Positions 24,121-36,902 of a stretch of 64,000 bases of DNA are shown piece after piece. The DNA comes from Anaeramoeba flamelloides (taxonomy: Eukaryota; Metamonada; Anaeramoebidae), in contig JANTQA010000044.1 in NCBI GenBank assembly GCA_027625915.1, positions 248,001 through 312,000 of the forward strand. Direction: 5' to 3'. The position numbers were made by a program, and so were the translations under genes. The notes below the pieces were generated by a model. It was not told the DNA's origin. It worked only from the letters and a program-made list of their open reading frames with translations, and did no database searches. Numbering within the stretch: position 1 is the stretch's first letter; each line of letters begins with the position of its first letter.

Positions 24121-25206
24121 ATGTATTTCTGGAGCAAAAAAAAAAACATAATAACATTACTCAAAGCACCAAAAAAGGTGGTGATTGATTTCATTAAAAA
24201 CAATTGTGACGAGAACCCCGGCTTACCGATTGTGGAATTATTAATAAGAAAGAAATACGAAACATTTTGGATCAAATTTGGACTTGAGCATAAGGGCTCT
24301 GTAACAAAGTACTCAAGAGAAGGTCACACTTGCCTTTCCATCTTAATAACACGCTCGAAAATTGAAGAGAATTATGAATTAATCGAACTACTGCTACAAA
24401 AAGGTTTGGATCCAAATTACAACACTCGAGGGGGATTTAATGCATTCCATCACTTATGCCAACAACCAACACTGCCTATAAAATTTTTCCGCTTATTCTT
24501 CAAATATGGAGCAAACCCAAATACCCCCACCAACAACAGAAGAAAGAGATCACCTTTTTATTATTTACTTCTTGCTGATCACCATAGTTTGGAATTGTTC
24601 AAGCTGTTTCATGAACACAAAGCAGATCCAGTCATTTGTGTTCACTTTGAGTTCGTGTCTTGCTATAAGGTCTTGTGTACACGAACGAGATTACCCGAAA
24701 TGTCGGTTCTTCAATTTTTTAATGACATAGGGCACCCAATCAAACAAAATGCCGATGGTTACTCTACCATGGCACTACTATGTTCCAAAACTCTTGATCA
24801 AGAATATTTAGATTTTTTGCTTCGCAACGGATGCGATATTAATCCAAAATTGGAGCACAGACTCATTGCAAGAACACCATTGAGCAATTCACTTATTCAC
24901 AACAAAATTGAGAATGCCAAATTGTTATTAAAAAATGGTGCAGATCCAAACCTTCCTTCATCAAATTCATCGACGCCATTACACTGTGCCATTTCCAAGG
25001 GGGTTTTTACTCTTGATTTATTAAAATTGTTTCTGAAATACGACACAGATTTGAATAAACAAACGAAAAGGGGTTACACATTGCTTACTTTTCTTTTTGT
25101 AAAATACTATTATGCGTTTTTCCCTGAAGAATGCAGATATTCAGAGAGGTTAATGATAAATGTGTCAGGTGGTATTGAAAATTATGAAAGATATTTTAAA
25201 AATTAA
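24121..25206 (+). CDS. Ankyrin-repeat protein, single exon
   Basis: 361 residues, uninterrupted, ending in TAA. Six or seven ankyrin repeats run from about residue 68 to 335, recognisable by the LLLQKGLDPN, FFKYGANPN, LLRNGCDIN, LLKNGADPN and LFLKYDTDLN turns and by TPLH/TPLS helix starts; some repeats are degenerate. The first 65 residues are a Lys-rich helical region with no known motif; the last 25 are unremarkable. No catalytic domain is fused. Ankyrin proteins bind other proteins; the partner cannot be predicted. The G+C content is clearly higher than in the flanks, supporting a real gene. No intron is needed. The ATG lies after a long A/T-rich leader, and no upstream in-frame extension was seen. 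Confidence 0.87.
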   Translation: MYFWSKKKNIITLLKAPKKVVIDFIKNNCDENPGLPIVELLIRKKYETFWIKFGLEHKGSVTKYSREGHTCLSILITRSKIEENYELIELLLQKGLDPNYNTRGGFNAFHHLCQQPTLPIKFFRLFFKYGANPNTPTNNRRKRSPFYYLLLADHHSLELFKLFHEHKADPVICVHFEFVSCYKVLCTRTRLPEMSVLQFFNDIGHPIKQNADGYSTMALLCSKTLDQEYLDFLLRNGCDINPKLEHRLIARTPLSNSLIHNKIENAKLLLKNGADPNLPSSNSSTPLHCAISKGVFTLDLLKLFLKYDTDLNKQTKRGYTLLTFLFVKYYYAFFPEECRYSERLMINVSGGIENYERYFKN

Positions 25207-28200
25207 CCTTTTAAAAAGAAGATTACAACCTACTACTTTCAAATTTTTTTGATTTTCAATTTCTTTTCATTTTGGTTTTTGTTTTTTATCATTAGTAATT
25301 CGTCACACACACCACCATGAAGAACTATTGCTTGAATAAATACAAAATGAAAAATTCCAAATATTTTCTGAAAAAAATTCATATTTGATTAATTTCGAGA
25401 TCGTTTTTTCAGGCAAAAACTTTAGAAATACTATTACCAAAGAATTACTTTTTACAAAATTTAAATGAATAAGAAGGTTTGAGTTTTTAAATTTGACTAG
25501 ACTGGATTTTTTACCCTTTTTTTTTTTTTTTATTTTTTTTGTTGTCTTTATTTGAATATCGCAAATTCAACTAATAAGGGGTTACAAAAAAGTGGCAATT
25601 TTTTTAATACATTTCATATAAAATCCTCTTTATAAGCTGTTATATTAATAAAATGGTTATATAACAGTACGAGAGATATTGCTACATATGAAATCAGAAC
25701 CTCTTGTTGTATTTATTTCAATATATAATCATCCACATATTTCAAAAAATGATAATTAAATAAATGTTACTTTGGTGATAATAAAGCAAGGCAAAATTCT
25801 ATAAAAAATGGACAGTATGGTAAGGATCAAAAAGATTTTTAAAATGATAAAATTCGGTTATAAGTTTTCAATATGATTTAGTATTTTTATCCAGATTAAT
25901 CGCCTTTGAAAACATAACATTAGGCTGCAAAAGAAAAAAAAAGAAGATTAAATTTCGAGACTAGACAAAGTATGAAATAAAATTAGCATTAAAACTTTTA
26001 AAACTTTTATATCTACAGTGATGTGTCTACAGATAAATTTGATTTTCATAAAGAAATAATAAATAATAATTTGGGATCATAAAATAATTATTTTGGAATT
26101 TGTTTTCAAAACAAATATAATATAAATTCCCCCCTCTTTTTAGCAAATAGCTATATTATCAAAAGATTTGGAAAATATCAAAATCTACTTCAAATATGCA
26201 ACCCTTGCCTATTACTTATTCATAAATAATTTCAATTCCTTTTTACATGAAAAAAATCAATTATGCGTTATTTATACAGATTTAATGAAATGATTTTTTT
26301 TTTTTTGAAAATAAAATACTTTTTCAATAATTAAAAAAAAAATTTAAAAAAAAAAAAAGATCTAATTATTGATCTCGGTGTTTTCATAGTAATTCAATAA
26401 ATCAGAGAATAACTTTTCTTTTAATTATAGTATACTTTATCAAATATTTTTTGTTTTTTCCAAAAATGAAATCAATAGTATTAAAAATACTAAAAAAATA
26501 AAATAATAGTATAAGTTTCTAATTAGTAAAAAACAAAAGAGATAAAAATTATTTTTTCGATTCATTCTTTAAAAAAAAAATAAATGAAAATTTTAATAAG
26601 TACTTAAAAAAATAAATACTTTAGTCACTAGTACTTGGATATCACCCTTTTTTGAAATAAATAAAAATTCAATTTTATGTTTTATTTTTTGTAAATAATT
26701 TTTAATAAAAAATTATATTTTTTTATGAGTTTTGATGGTAAAACTTGTTATCATTGCATTAGTAAAAAATTTGTGAAAATATTAAAAAATCGTGATTAAT
26801 TCTGTTTTATGATGAAAAATCATGAACTTATGAAAATCTAAAAAATTACGATCAAAAATGAATTATTTTAGAAAATCTGGATTAAAAATCCGATTAATTT
26901 TACAGATATTATCACCTTCGCAATACTTTTCCCCTTTAAAAGTGTTAGAGAATGTTTGAAAGGTTTTGTAAGTGTTTTTGAGTGTTTGAAATGATTTAAA
27001 TGGTGTAAAAGGTATGGTGTTATCTCTGGTGAAGGGAGATTTTTTTCCTTCATTTTTTGTTTTTTGATTCTTAAAAATGATAATTCTCTATGAATATTTT
27101 AATTACAACGAAAATAACACAGGAGAATTTATAGAAATCTCCAATACTGTATTTTTGAAAAAAAGTGAGATTGTATTTAAAAGTAAAATAACCAAAAAGA
27201 AGACAGAATAATCTCTTTATAATTAGTGATTGGTTAAAAATAAATAAATAAACTTTAGTAGAGTTTTCTATACAATGTAAAGATAAAAAAATGAAAATAG
27301 GAAGAAGATATAAACAAGTGGGAAAAAAAAAAAATTATAAATTGTGATTTCGAAACTTTTTTATTATATGAGGTTATTAAAAATATATATTTTCTAAAAG
27401 ACCAGATCAGATATTGAAATTCTTTAAATTAATAAACATTTTATTTATAGAAATCTTGGTGATTTGGTAAATTGAGACCGTTTTGTGTTATAATATTATA
27501 TATTACAACAATAGATAGATTAAATATAATTTTGTTTTGCTGTTAGTATTTTTGATCAAAATAATCAGTCTATATGTAAACAAAATTCACAAAATCCAAC
27601 AAAAAGTTCGAGATCTGATCCTTGATTAGGTCAAGTATCTTTTTTTTTTCTTTTTCAGTATAATTTTTTTTCAAGTGTCTAATATTTGCATAAACAAAAT
27701 TTTTTCTTCTGGAAAATATTATTAAAAATTTTCCAGTAACGTCATCAAGTATTATATCCCATTTTATCTTTTTATTATATTTCATTATTTATAGAATATT
27801 TTATAATTTTTCATGATTTTTGGATAATTACTGATATTTTAATAAATATACTGATTTCAATCAATACCATGATGTTATTGATTTTGGTGATTTTATGAAG
27901 TATCAGATGATATAAAGGCTAATATATTTTTTTAAAGTATCTCTTGATTCCGAGATGTACCATCAAAAAATCTTAGATCCTTCAAAAGTCCACGAATTTA
28001 CCTAAATTTTACCAAGCTTTTTAAAAAAGAATTAAAATTATTTTAATATCCAAATATTTTTTTTTATTTTATTTTAATCTATATTTTAATTATAATCAAA
28101 AGCTAAAATAGTTCATAGAATAATTAGAGAAATTTTATTGTATTTTTTCTTGAAATTGGAAAAAAAATAATAATTCATTTAAAATAAATTGCTCTAAAAC

Positions 28201-28319
28201 TTTTATAATTGATAAAGTGATCAGCTTTAAATATTAAAAATATCAATTTATTTAAATTTTTAAATATTATCTTAATATAACAATATAAACTATTTTCTAG
28301 CTTAAGGTTGGTAGTTATA

Positions 28320-28700
28320 AGTTAATCACATGAGTTAAAGGGTTTGAATTGATATTTATTTTAAAAAATTATTTTGGAAATTTCAAAATTGCATTGTTTC
28401 TCATTTTTTCTCATTTTTTTAGGATTGTATTCCAATTTTTTTTCTCAACTTTTTTTTCAACTTTATTGTAAGATACATAGTCACTTCATAAAGTTTGTTC
28501 TTCTTATATTACTAGAGTTTTGGAAATGGCTGTAGAGTAATCGGATCCATTTATATTGGTATTTGATTTGGATCTTCAATAGCGGAACAAAATGAACATT
28601 GTTAATTATTTTCTAAGTTGCTAAGAATTTGAGTTTTTCTATTTTAAAGAAAATCTATTTAATTATAAGTTTTATTTCATAAGGTAATCAACCAAACTTT
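28320..28700 (+). repeat. Dispersed repeat R8, copy 1
   Basis: Shares in order TTAAAGGGTTTGAAT, a TTTTGGAAATTTC block, a ATGGCTGTAGA block, TTGGATCTTCAAT and TTTTAAAGAAAATC with the copies at 47900, 52600 and 59290. No terminal repeats or coding capacity were identified. Confidence 0.6.
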
Positions 28701-29647
28701 AATTTTTATTATTCTACTTCTTCCTTATTTTTTCTTTAAATGGAAATTATATAAAAAAAATTGATTTTTGGAGAAAATGTTGGATTCATTTGAAAGAAAG
28801 AAAGTAGATTCTCCATAACCAAAAAAAAAAAAAAAAAACATGTTTTTTTTCTGAATTTTAATGTTGATAGAAATTATCAAAAATTCGTTTTGTAAATTAA
28901 ATTTGTCAATCTGTATTCATTCAGATATTTCAAAATAATTTTTGATCTATGGTTTCATATTAAATTAGATTTATTTGTATTCTAACTCTGGATAGTAAAA
29001 AGTCAAGAAATATTATAGAGTTAAAATTTTTAAAAAAATCATTATTAATCTACATTGTGCCAATTGCTCAATAATATAAATTAAAAAATTATTAGTTAAA
29101 AATCTCCAAATTTTGTTATATAAAACAATATTAAATGATTTTTTTTTCTAATTTAATTTATATTTTTTATACAGAAATTTCTAATCAAAAATATATATTG
29201 TAATTAAAAGGCAATCAGTAGATAAAAAAAATCTATATAATCAAAAAATCTAGGTATTTAACTAATAAATTATTTATTCATGTAATAAAAAATATTTTGG
29301 TTTACAAATCTCCAAAATATAAAAAGTTATGAAAGAAGTGATGAAATCATTAAAGCTTGGTAGATTTTGATGTCTAGATAAACTTTTCAAAAAAAAAAAA
29401 AATTATTTTGACAAAATTTAGTAAAAATATTTCTTAAATAACTTATAAATGGTGAATCAGAATCTTTGAAATGAGAATTAAGAATACTTATCTACTGAAT
29501 TTTCACTTAAAAAAACTTTAATAAGATTGTTTTAAAATAACAATACCCATTTTTAAACTAATTACACATTTTCAATTATCTTACTCTTTATTAGAATTTA
29601 ATATTATGTTCATTCTTTGTTTTTTTTTTTTTAACACTCATATTATC

Positions 29648-29694
29648 AAAAAAAAAAAAAAAAAAAAAAGAAAGAAAGAAAGAAAGAAAGAAAA
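29648..29694 (+). repeat. Poly-A plus (GAAA)n microsatellite
   Basis: About 22 A residues followed by six GAAA units. Confidence 0.9.
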
Positions 29695-30571
29695 TACGCC
29701 TACTTGATAAGAAAAACAAAAAAGAAATTATATGAGAAAAAAAAATGTAAAATCATTTAAAAAAATAAAGATAAAAATTGAAAAAATTGGTAAAAATGAT
29801 TTTGATCTCAAAAATGAGAATTTATCTTGATTAAAATCATAATAAAACCCCACCAAAAAACTTACAATAATATTCTAAAGTTAGTAAACACTTTTAAAAA
29901 ATTATTTATTTTTTTTTTTAGAATAAAAAAGTTTAAATTATATCAATTCCTCTTCTTAATTTAGATAAAAAATTGTTTTAATTATTTAAAAAACTATTTG
30001 AAATCATTAACTGTTTTTTACATCTTTTTGGAAAATTTTTTCAATTTTGTGATTAATTTTTGATTTATACATTTTTTGGCATACGCTTAACGTCAAGCAG
30101 TTGTAAAAAAGATGATAAAACAATTACAAAAATGATATAAGAATTTCTTAAAAATCGAGACTGAAGTTATTCTTATTAAAAATCAGGTATTATAAAAATT
30201 TTCGTTTCTCAGAAAAATGAGAACTGAAAAAATAACAAAGCAAAAAAAAAAGAAATTAAAAATAAAAAATAACAACTTTTAAAAATTAAAATAATTTTTA
30301 TCCGTAGAAACTAAGAAATGAAAAAATGATATTCCTCTCTGGAAAAAGATAGTATTCTATTTTGACTCTTTTTTTAAAAAGATAAAAAAAGAGAAAATAA
30401 TAAAAACTAAATATTAATATTTGATTAGAAAGAAGAAGAAAAGGCAACAAAAAAAATAAAAAAAATAAAGGAAAAAGGAAAAAGAAAAAGGAAAAGAAAA
30501 CTAAATCGAATTGATGAAAAGAGAAAGGGAAAAATAAAGGGAAAGAGAAAAAAAATGTAAAATTAATTAAT

Positions 30572-31719
30572 TTAAAGTGGGATATTTCCATGTTTCTTCC
30601 AAGGGTTTTCTAATTTTTTAGTTCTTAATTCTTCCAAGTCTTCACAAATTCTTTGTCTGGAAGTAGATGGGATGATGATATCATCAATATAGCCTCTTTG
30701 GGCGGCAGGCATTGGGTTACAGAGTTGTTCTGTATATTCGAGTTCTCTTTTTTTGACATCTTGTCCCCTAAAGATGATTTCTACAGCACCTTTAGCACCC
30801 ATTACTGCGATTTCACCAGTTGGCCAGGAGTAGTTGACATCACCTCTCAGATGCTTTGAGGACATTACACAGTAGGCACCACCATAAGATTTTCTTACAA
30901 CGACAGCGATTTTTGGTACGGTTACTTCTGCATATGCGTAGATTAATTTGGCGCCATTGGAAATGATTCCGTTCCATTCTTGATCGGTACCTGGTAAAAA
31001 TCCTGGTACATCGACAAGTGTAACGATTGGGATGTTGAAGGCATCACAGAACCTGATAAATCTAGCTCCTTTGGTGGAGGCGTTGATGTCTAAGCATCCT
31101 GCAAGTTCCTTTGGTTGATTGGCTACAAAGGCAGTTGTTCTTCCTTCCATTCTTCCAAATCCAATAACAATGTTTCTTGCAAAGTCTGGCATGATTTCGA
31201 AAAAGTTTCCGTCGTCTGCAATACCTTTAATGACATCTTTAATGTCGTATGGTTTGTTTGGATCTAATGGTACAATGTTGTCCAAATACATGTCCTTTCT
31301 GGTTCTTGGATCACTTGTTTTTCTGACTGGGACAGAGTCTTTGTTGGAAAGTGGTAAGAAATCAAAGAATTCCCTGGCCTTTAAGAGGGTTTCAATATCG
31401 TTTTCAAAAGCAAAGTGGGCTACACCCGATTTCTTGGTATGTGCACTTGAGCCTCCAAGTTCTTCTTTTGTGACATCTTCATGACACACAGCTTTGACAA
31501 CATCTGGTCCAGTAACAAACATATAGGAGGTATCTTTGACCATAAAGACAAAATCAGTAACTATTTTTTTAATTTAATTGAGAACAAAAAGAAGAAAAAA
31601 AAAAAAAGGGTTGAAAGAGAAAACAAATCAAAACAATTAGTTCCAGTCAAAAAAAAAAAAAAAAATAGAATGTTGAAGAGGGGGGAAATAGAAAAAAAAA
31701 AGAAAAAAAAAAAGCAAAA

Positions 31720-31757
<38 letters not shown>

Positions 31758-32684
31758 GATAAAAAAAATCTTACTTGCTGGAGAATATACAGCACCACCA
31801 GCACATGGTCCCATAATTAAACTGATTTGTGGAACAACACCAGAAGACATTACATTTCTTTGAAAGACTTCAGAGTATCCAGAAAGTGAGTCAATACCTT
31901 CGTGAATACGAGCACCACCAGAATCGTTCATTCCAATCATTGGTGCACCAACAAGAACAGCCTTGTCCATCATTTTACACATTTTCCAAGCGTGTTGTTC
32001 TGAAAGTGATCCCCCAAAGACAGTGAAATCTTGTGAAAAGAGGTAGGCCAATCTTCCGTTAATTGTACCATGTCCGGTGACAATACCATCGCCTGGGATC
32101 TAATAATTGTAAAAAAGATAAGAAAAAAAAGAAAAAAAAAAAAAAAAAAATTTTAATTTAAGCATTTGGTTGTTTCTTGAATTGTTTGTATTTTTTTACC
32201 AGAAAGAGGTTTAATTCTGAACAATTCGCGAAAGAACAACAAAAAAAAAAAGAAAAATTTTTGAGTATAAATTTACATGATTTTTGTCCATTCCAAAAAG
32301 GGTGCATCTATGTTCAACGAATGCATCATATTCACGGAAGCTTCCTTTATCAAGAAGGAGATCAATTCTTTCACGTGCAGTTAATTTACCTTTTTTGTGT
32401 TGGTTGTCAATTCTTCTTTTTCCACCACCAAGTTTTGTTTGTTCTTTTTTTTTTAAAAATTTTGAGAGAAAGAGGGACAAAAAAAAAAAAAAAAATTTAG
32501 TAATTCCTATTTAAACAAAGAGTTGAAAGGAATCAAGTTCTTTACTTCTAAGACCAGCTAGTTTCTTTTTGAAATGAAGTGGTTTTGCTTCTTCAAATAA
32601 AGGGCTAACTCTTAAGGATCGAGTGACCAATGATTTAAGTTCAATTGGTGTCTTTGTTGAAAAGTTTGATTTAAGTAGATACAT
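30572..32684 (-). CDS. PCCB: Propionyl-CoA carboxylase beta subunit, organellar (four exons)
   Basis: Exons 32546-32684, 32277-32443, 31775-32099 and 30572-31560 join in phase to 539 residues, the usual length of eukaryotic PCCB. It is the carboxyltransferase half of the biotin enzyme that interconverts propionyl-CoA and methylmalonyl-CoA; the partner alpha/biotin subunit is not in the window. Seen: [18 protein letters not shown] (about residues 56-73), [52 protein letters not shown] (CoA-binding glycine-rich loop), the second crotonase-like half with [28 protein letters not shown] and the C-terminal [12 protein letters not shown]. The first 45 residues are rich in Ser, Thr, Lys and Arg ([17 protein letters not shown]), a plausible mitochondrial or hydrogenosomal presequence. 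A methylmalonyl-CoA transcarboxylase role is possible, since bacterial 12S subunits belong to the same family. Confidence 0.95.
31561..31774 (-). other. Intron 3 of PCCB
   Basis: 214 nt with donor GTAAGA and acceptor AATAG; phase 1, rebuilding an Ile codon in the loop SPA-I-TDF. It is dominated by homopurine/homopyrimidine tracts that extend misleading poly-Lys ORFs on the plus strand. Confidence 0.9.
32100..32276 (-). other. Intron 2 of PCCB
   Basis: 177 nt with donor GTAAAT and acceptor TTAG; phase 0 between GMDKNH and IPGDGIV. Confidence 0.9.
32444..32545 (-). other. Intron 1 of PCCB
   Basis: 102 nt with donor GTAAAG and acceptor AAAAG; phase 1, separating the presequence region from the conserved domain. 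Confidence 0.85.
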
Positions 32685-33415
32685 TTACTATTAAATTATG
32701 AGGAAAAGAAAAGTAAAATAATGAAAAGGTTTAGATGATTGAGGGTAAAAAGAAAAAAAAAAAAAAAAAAAAAAATTAAAAAAAAAGAGAAAAAAAAGAA
32801 TATTTTTTACTAATTAATTTTCAAAATGTAAAAAATGAAATTATCTTCCATCTTTTTTTACTTTTGTTCAAAGAATTTTTCCAAGATCAGGAAGAAACAG
32901 GTTGATTCTTTTGTATTCATTTCAAAATAGACAAAAAGATCTTGAGTTTCTAACACTCAAAACTATGAAGTTCTTCCTTCAATAAAAACTTTGCTATTGA
33001 TTCAAATTTTAAGAGAGTAACCATACAGCCTCCTTATTTTTTGTTCGACTAATTCCTTTCTTCAAAGTTTGAAAAATGTTATTTGTGAACCACTTATCTC
33101 TTACGGGTACTAACTAATAATCTTTACCCCCCATTTGCATTACAGGAAAAAATATCAATTTTTCTGATTTAATATCTTATTTTTTCATTTTTCTCCATTT
33201 TTACCCACTCTGATTTAACTTTTGAGTTTAGGTTTTCAATTAAAGATTGTTACAAATATTCCCGAAAATACCAGAAAATAGAAAATACTCGAAAATTTTT
33301 AAAACAACTAAAAAAACACTTTTCGAACTACTTTTAAGAAACTCTAGTGCCAATACACTCAGTTTAATTGTAAAATTAGACTATTATTATGAATATTTTA
33401 ATTTTAGTGATAATA
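32685..33415. other. Upstream region of PCCB, no gene
   Basis: An A-rich run at 32750-32790 sits just upstream of the start codon. No gene or defined promoter element was recognised. The ORF at 33247-33438 runs into the MITE at 33416 and is not supported. Confidence 0.45.
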
Positions 33416-33617
33416 CAGATGAGCGGTTCCACTTTTAAGTTGTAAACTCTGAACGAGTTTTAAGGCACAATAAAAATCTCAAAATTAAGGCACAAAATTT
33501 TTTGTTTTTTTTTTCTACTAATTATTTTAAAAAGAATTTAAATTTTTTGTATTAATTAGAGATTTTTCTGTTGCTTAATTTTGTTGAAAGTTAGTAACTA
33601 AAAAGTGGAACTGACTG
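33416..33617. mobile_element. Mariner-like fold-back MITE, family 2 copy 3
   Basis: 202 bp, flanked by TA (33414-33415, 33618-33619). The left end is eroded (CAGATGAGCGGTTCCACTTT), the right end is canonical (AAAGTGGAACTGACTG). Confidence 0.8.
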
Positions 33618-34635
33618 TAACAATCAAAAAATTTAAATTTTGGGGAATAGTATTGGACTCCTTTTGAGTGAAAGGAATTGGTATTAGACATGACTGTAAC
33701 ATTTCTGATCATTACTTAATGGTATTAACTAAGGAGGTCAAATGCCTTTGTACAGAAATTTTCTAATTGTGTACCATTACCCATAATTTTGTAATCTTGA
33801 TTACAATCCAAAAATAAACAAGTAATATCTGGGGGTACAATACATACACACAGGTACCCTTCCCAAGGTTACCTATTCAAACTTTCTTTAACTTTCCACC
33901 CCAATGGAGAGAAATTTGTTTAATCTAACATACTATACCAAACCCAAACATAACTCTAAAATATACAGGTACTTATAAAAACAGTACTATCATACTCAAA
34001 TATACCCAAAAAAACAAAAACTCTTCAATAGGTTTATCTTAGAAAATTCAAATAAAATATTTTGTCTTCAATTAAAATTATCATTTTAACTATTTCATAT
34101 CTTTTTGATCCTTAGAATTTTCTTAAAAGTTATTCACAAGGTGTTTGAAAGCAATTGTGGCTTTTTTGAGTTTTTTTTTTTTTGATTTTTGGTTATACAT
34201 GGAAATATTTCAAACAGAGAAATGAAAAACAAGTTTAAAAATAAAAATATTTTTCAATTTAAAAAATGATTTTGCAAAAAATTTATAAATGTTTATGTTA
34301 ATATATGGATATCACATTCTTTCTAGATATGAACTGAAATTTTGGAAATGGGAGATTATAATAGAAAAAAAATCAATCCGTATAAAATATTAAATCAAAT
34401 AATGAAAAAACAAAAACAATTATAAATTAACCAATTTTTTTTTTTTATTTTTTTTGATAATTTATTATTCAATAATTATTTTTTCTTTAATTTTTTTTTT
34501 TTATCTCTCTTGTTTTTTTTTAATACTCTTCTTAACTCTTATATTAGAGACTAGATTGAATTATTATTATTATTATTATTATTTTTATTTTTTAAATTAT
34601 TATATTTTTTTTAAAAAAATATTTTTTGGGTAATA
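33618..34635. other. Intergenic, no gene
   Basis: 33620-34020 has less biased, more complex sequence than its surroundings but no ORF or RNA was recognised. The rest is A/T-rich, with an ATT microsatellite at 34562-34583. Confidence 0.4.
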
Positions 34636-35030
34636 CACATGCACAAAAATTATTTCTTAATAAATTAAGTTTTTGGATAAAAATGTGATTTTCCATTTAC
34701 AGTGATACTTATCAAGTAAACACCAAATATATGTGTTGGTACTTGTCAATATTTTAATGTATTTAAGTGACATTCTATTGTATTTAAAAAAGAAGGGAAG
34801 TGATTTAGAGTAGAAATGCCGAGAGAAAATTGAAAATACTTTCCCCAAATCCAAAAATCTCAGATGATTGATTAAATAGTATTTGGTGTTGTCTTTAAAA
34901 ACCTTGGGTATACTGTCATTATGCCTGTACCTTGAGGAATAACTAGAAAAGTGTCATAGTTGATGAAAAAACACAATTTTATCAAAAAAAAAAAACGAAA
35001 AATTCAGAAATCATTTTTATACACATGCAG
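34636..35030 (+). mobile_element. Family-4 MITE, copy A
   Basis: 395 bp between TA dinucleotides (34634-34635, 35031-35032). Left end CACATGCACAAAAATTATTT; right end ATTTTTATACACATGCAG. The interior matches the 396-bp element at 52740-53135, including the TTTTAATGTATTTAAGTG and CATTCTATTGTATTTAAAAA blocks. Confidence 0.8.
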
Positions 35031-35149
35031 TATTTACAAATCTATTATTTATTTATTGTTTCAAAATATAAACTTTATCTATTTTTATTTAATTTCCCAT
35101 GATTCCGAAAAAACAAATATTAAGAATAATAAATATTTGATTTAAAAAA

Positions 35150-35720
35150 AATAATTTCAAATAAACTATAATACAAAAAAAAAATAACATTGTTAAAAAC
35201 GGTTAAAACAATCACAATAACACAATTTCATTCAAATTGGAAAGTATTTTAATTTTTGGAATATCTGAAAATCATTTTTTCAGATTTGATTTTTTTTATT
35301 TTATTTCATTTTATGAATTATATAACTATTTTCGTTTGATCAAAAATATTTTCGAACGATTGATATAATGTTAAAGTTGAGTTCTTCAAAAAAGAAGAAC
35401 CCAAATAAAAGTATTTGATTGTGTCTAATCAATTGATTGATCAATATTCCTAATAGAATTTAAACGGATCTGCCAATATATTTTTTTGTTTTGCCTATCC
35501 AAAATTTTTTAACACACCTATAATTTATTTGTATTGATACTTATTTATTTTTTGTTTTGTCAGTATTGAAATTTATAAACACAATGTTAACATTTCAATT
35601 AGTGAAATGGTTCTAATTTGGTATTTAACTACTAATTAATTAATTCGATTTTTTTTTTCAAAAATTGAATTTTGGTGTGTAAAAAATTTTGAATTGGGCT
35701 TAATAAAAAGGTGTTATTTA
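35150..35720 (-). repeat. Inverted duplicate flanking the eL8 gene, left arm
   Basis: The reverse complement aligns collinearly with 38575-39260: shared blocks include CAAAAATTGAATTT, AAATTAGAACCATT, GAAATGTTAACA, AATAAATAAGTATCAATAC and CAATTTGAATGAAATTGT. A third partial match lies at about 61180-61290. It is substantially diverged. Confidence 0.65.
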
Positions 35721-36065
35721 AATGTTATACGTTTAGAAATTGAAAATTTAAAGTAAAAGTGATAAATTTTAAACCTTTATTATTATTTTGATTATTTGGT
35801 TTTAAGGATGATCTAATATTAAAGTTCATTTCAAAATGTTGAATACAACAAAATTTTAAAATGAGATAAATTTAAGAGTTGATAAAAAAAAAAGAAAAAA
35901 ATTGAAAAGAAAATAAAGAAAAAAAATATCAAATTACAATTCAAAAAAAGGGATAAATAAAGATGTGAAAAAAGAATAAAAAACAAATTTTTTAATAAAA
36001 TCTTGTTTAATATTTTCAGAAAATTAATTTAATTGGAATTGGGACGAAATTACATTTTATCATTA

Positions 36066-36866
36066 TTATTTCTTGGATTTCTTTTTCTCATCTTTTTTGT
36101 CTTCAGTTTTGTCTGCTTCTGGTTTTCCATTTTTGGCTTCTTCTTCTTTCTTCTTCTGTGCTTCTTCTTCTAATCTTTGTTGTTCAAGTTTTTCCTTGAT
36201 GATTCTTTCTCTGATTTTTTGTTCTTGCATCAGTTTCTTAGATAATTGTGAAGATTCAAGATTCTTTTCAATGGCTTTACGGGCTTTGGAACTAAGGACA
36301 CCACCACCCCATTTGGTTCTTGTTTCAACATTGTCATTGAATTTGGGCATGCAGATATCAATGATCTTGGCAAATGCGTTTTTGTCTTGTTGTTTAACAT
36401 CAGTTAAGGCTAAAGCAGTTGCAGTTTTTTTGTGTACAACTTTTCCAAGTCTTGCCTTTCCTTTGACAATACAGTATGGGATTCCCATCTTTCTACACAA
36501 AGCTGGTAGCCAAACAACAAGCTTTTTAGTTGTTTTTTATTTTTTTTTATTATTATTATTAATTTTGATTGTTATTTTATTAATGTGTTTGTGTTGTTGT
36601 TTTTAATTTTTTCGGGTTTTTGTGAAATTAGAAAAGAGGAGAAGTTTAATGGGGTTTCTGATTATTATTTGTTGGCGTTTTTTCTTTTATGTCTAATGAC
36701 AAAGGACAACAAATGAGAATTAAAGAAAGAAAAATTTCAGATCATCGATTTGTTAATTGTGATCATAGAAAGAATTGCAAGAACAAATGTGGAAGAATGC
36801 TTTTTTCAATTTTTTTTGAAGAAAAAATGAAAAAAAAAAAAAACTTTGAAAAAGCAAATTGTCATT

Positions 36867-36902
<36 letters not shown>

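Larger units (their letters stand above)
25207..30571. other. 5.4-kb gene desert
   Basis: No supported gene. Contents: homopolymer and A/T-rich runs, a copy of a dispersed repeat at 28320-28700 (see its own entry), and a poly-A plus GAAA microsatellite at 29648-29694. The purine-rich stretch at 30420-30555 is the 3' flank of the carboxylase gene and yields only a low-complexity Phe-rich reverse ORF. Confidence 0.5.

Noticed and set aside
26868-27053. Minus-strand ORF with Leu/Ser/His repeats
   Set aside because: It lies in a GTGTTTGA-type degenerate repeat; composition explains the pattern.
31481-31762. Plus-strand Lys-rich ORF across PCCB intron 3
   Set aside because: It is the antisense of a homopolymer-rich intron and of a confirmed exon; composition explains it.
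33100-33152. TACTAAC followed by a pyrimidine-rich tract and ACAG, resembling a splice acceptor
   Set aside because: No coding sequence follows on the plus strand and no upstream exon could be identified.
34562-34583. ATT trinucleotide run as a possible regulatory repeat
   Set aside because: Ordinary microsatellite in A/T-rich DNA, not near a gene start.
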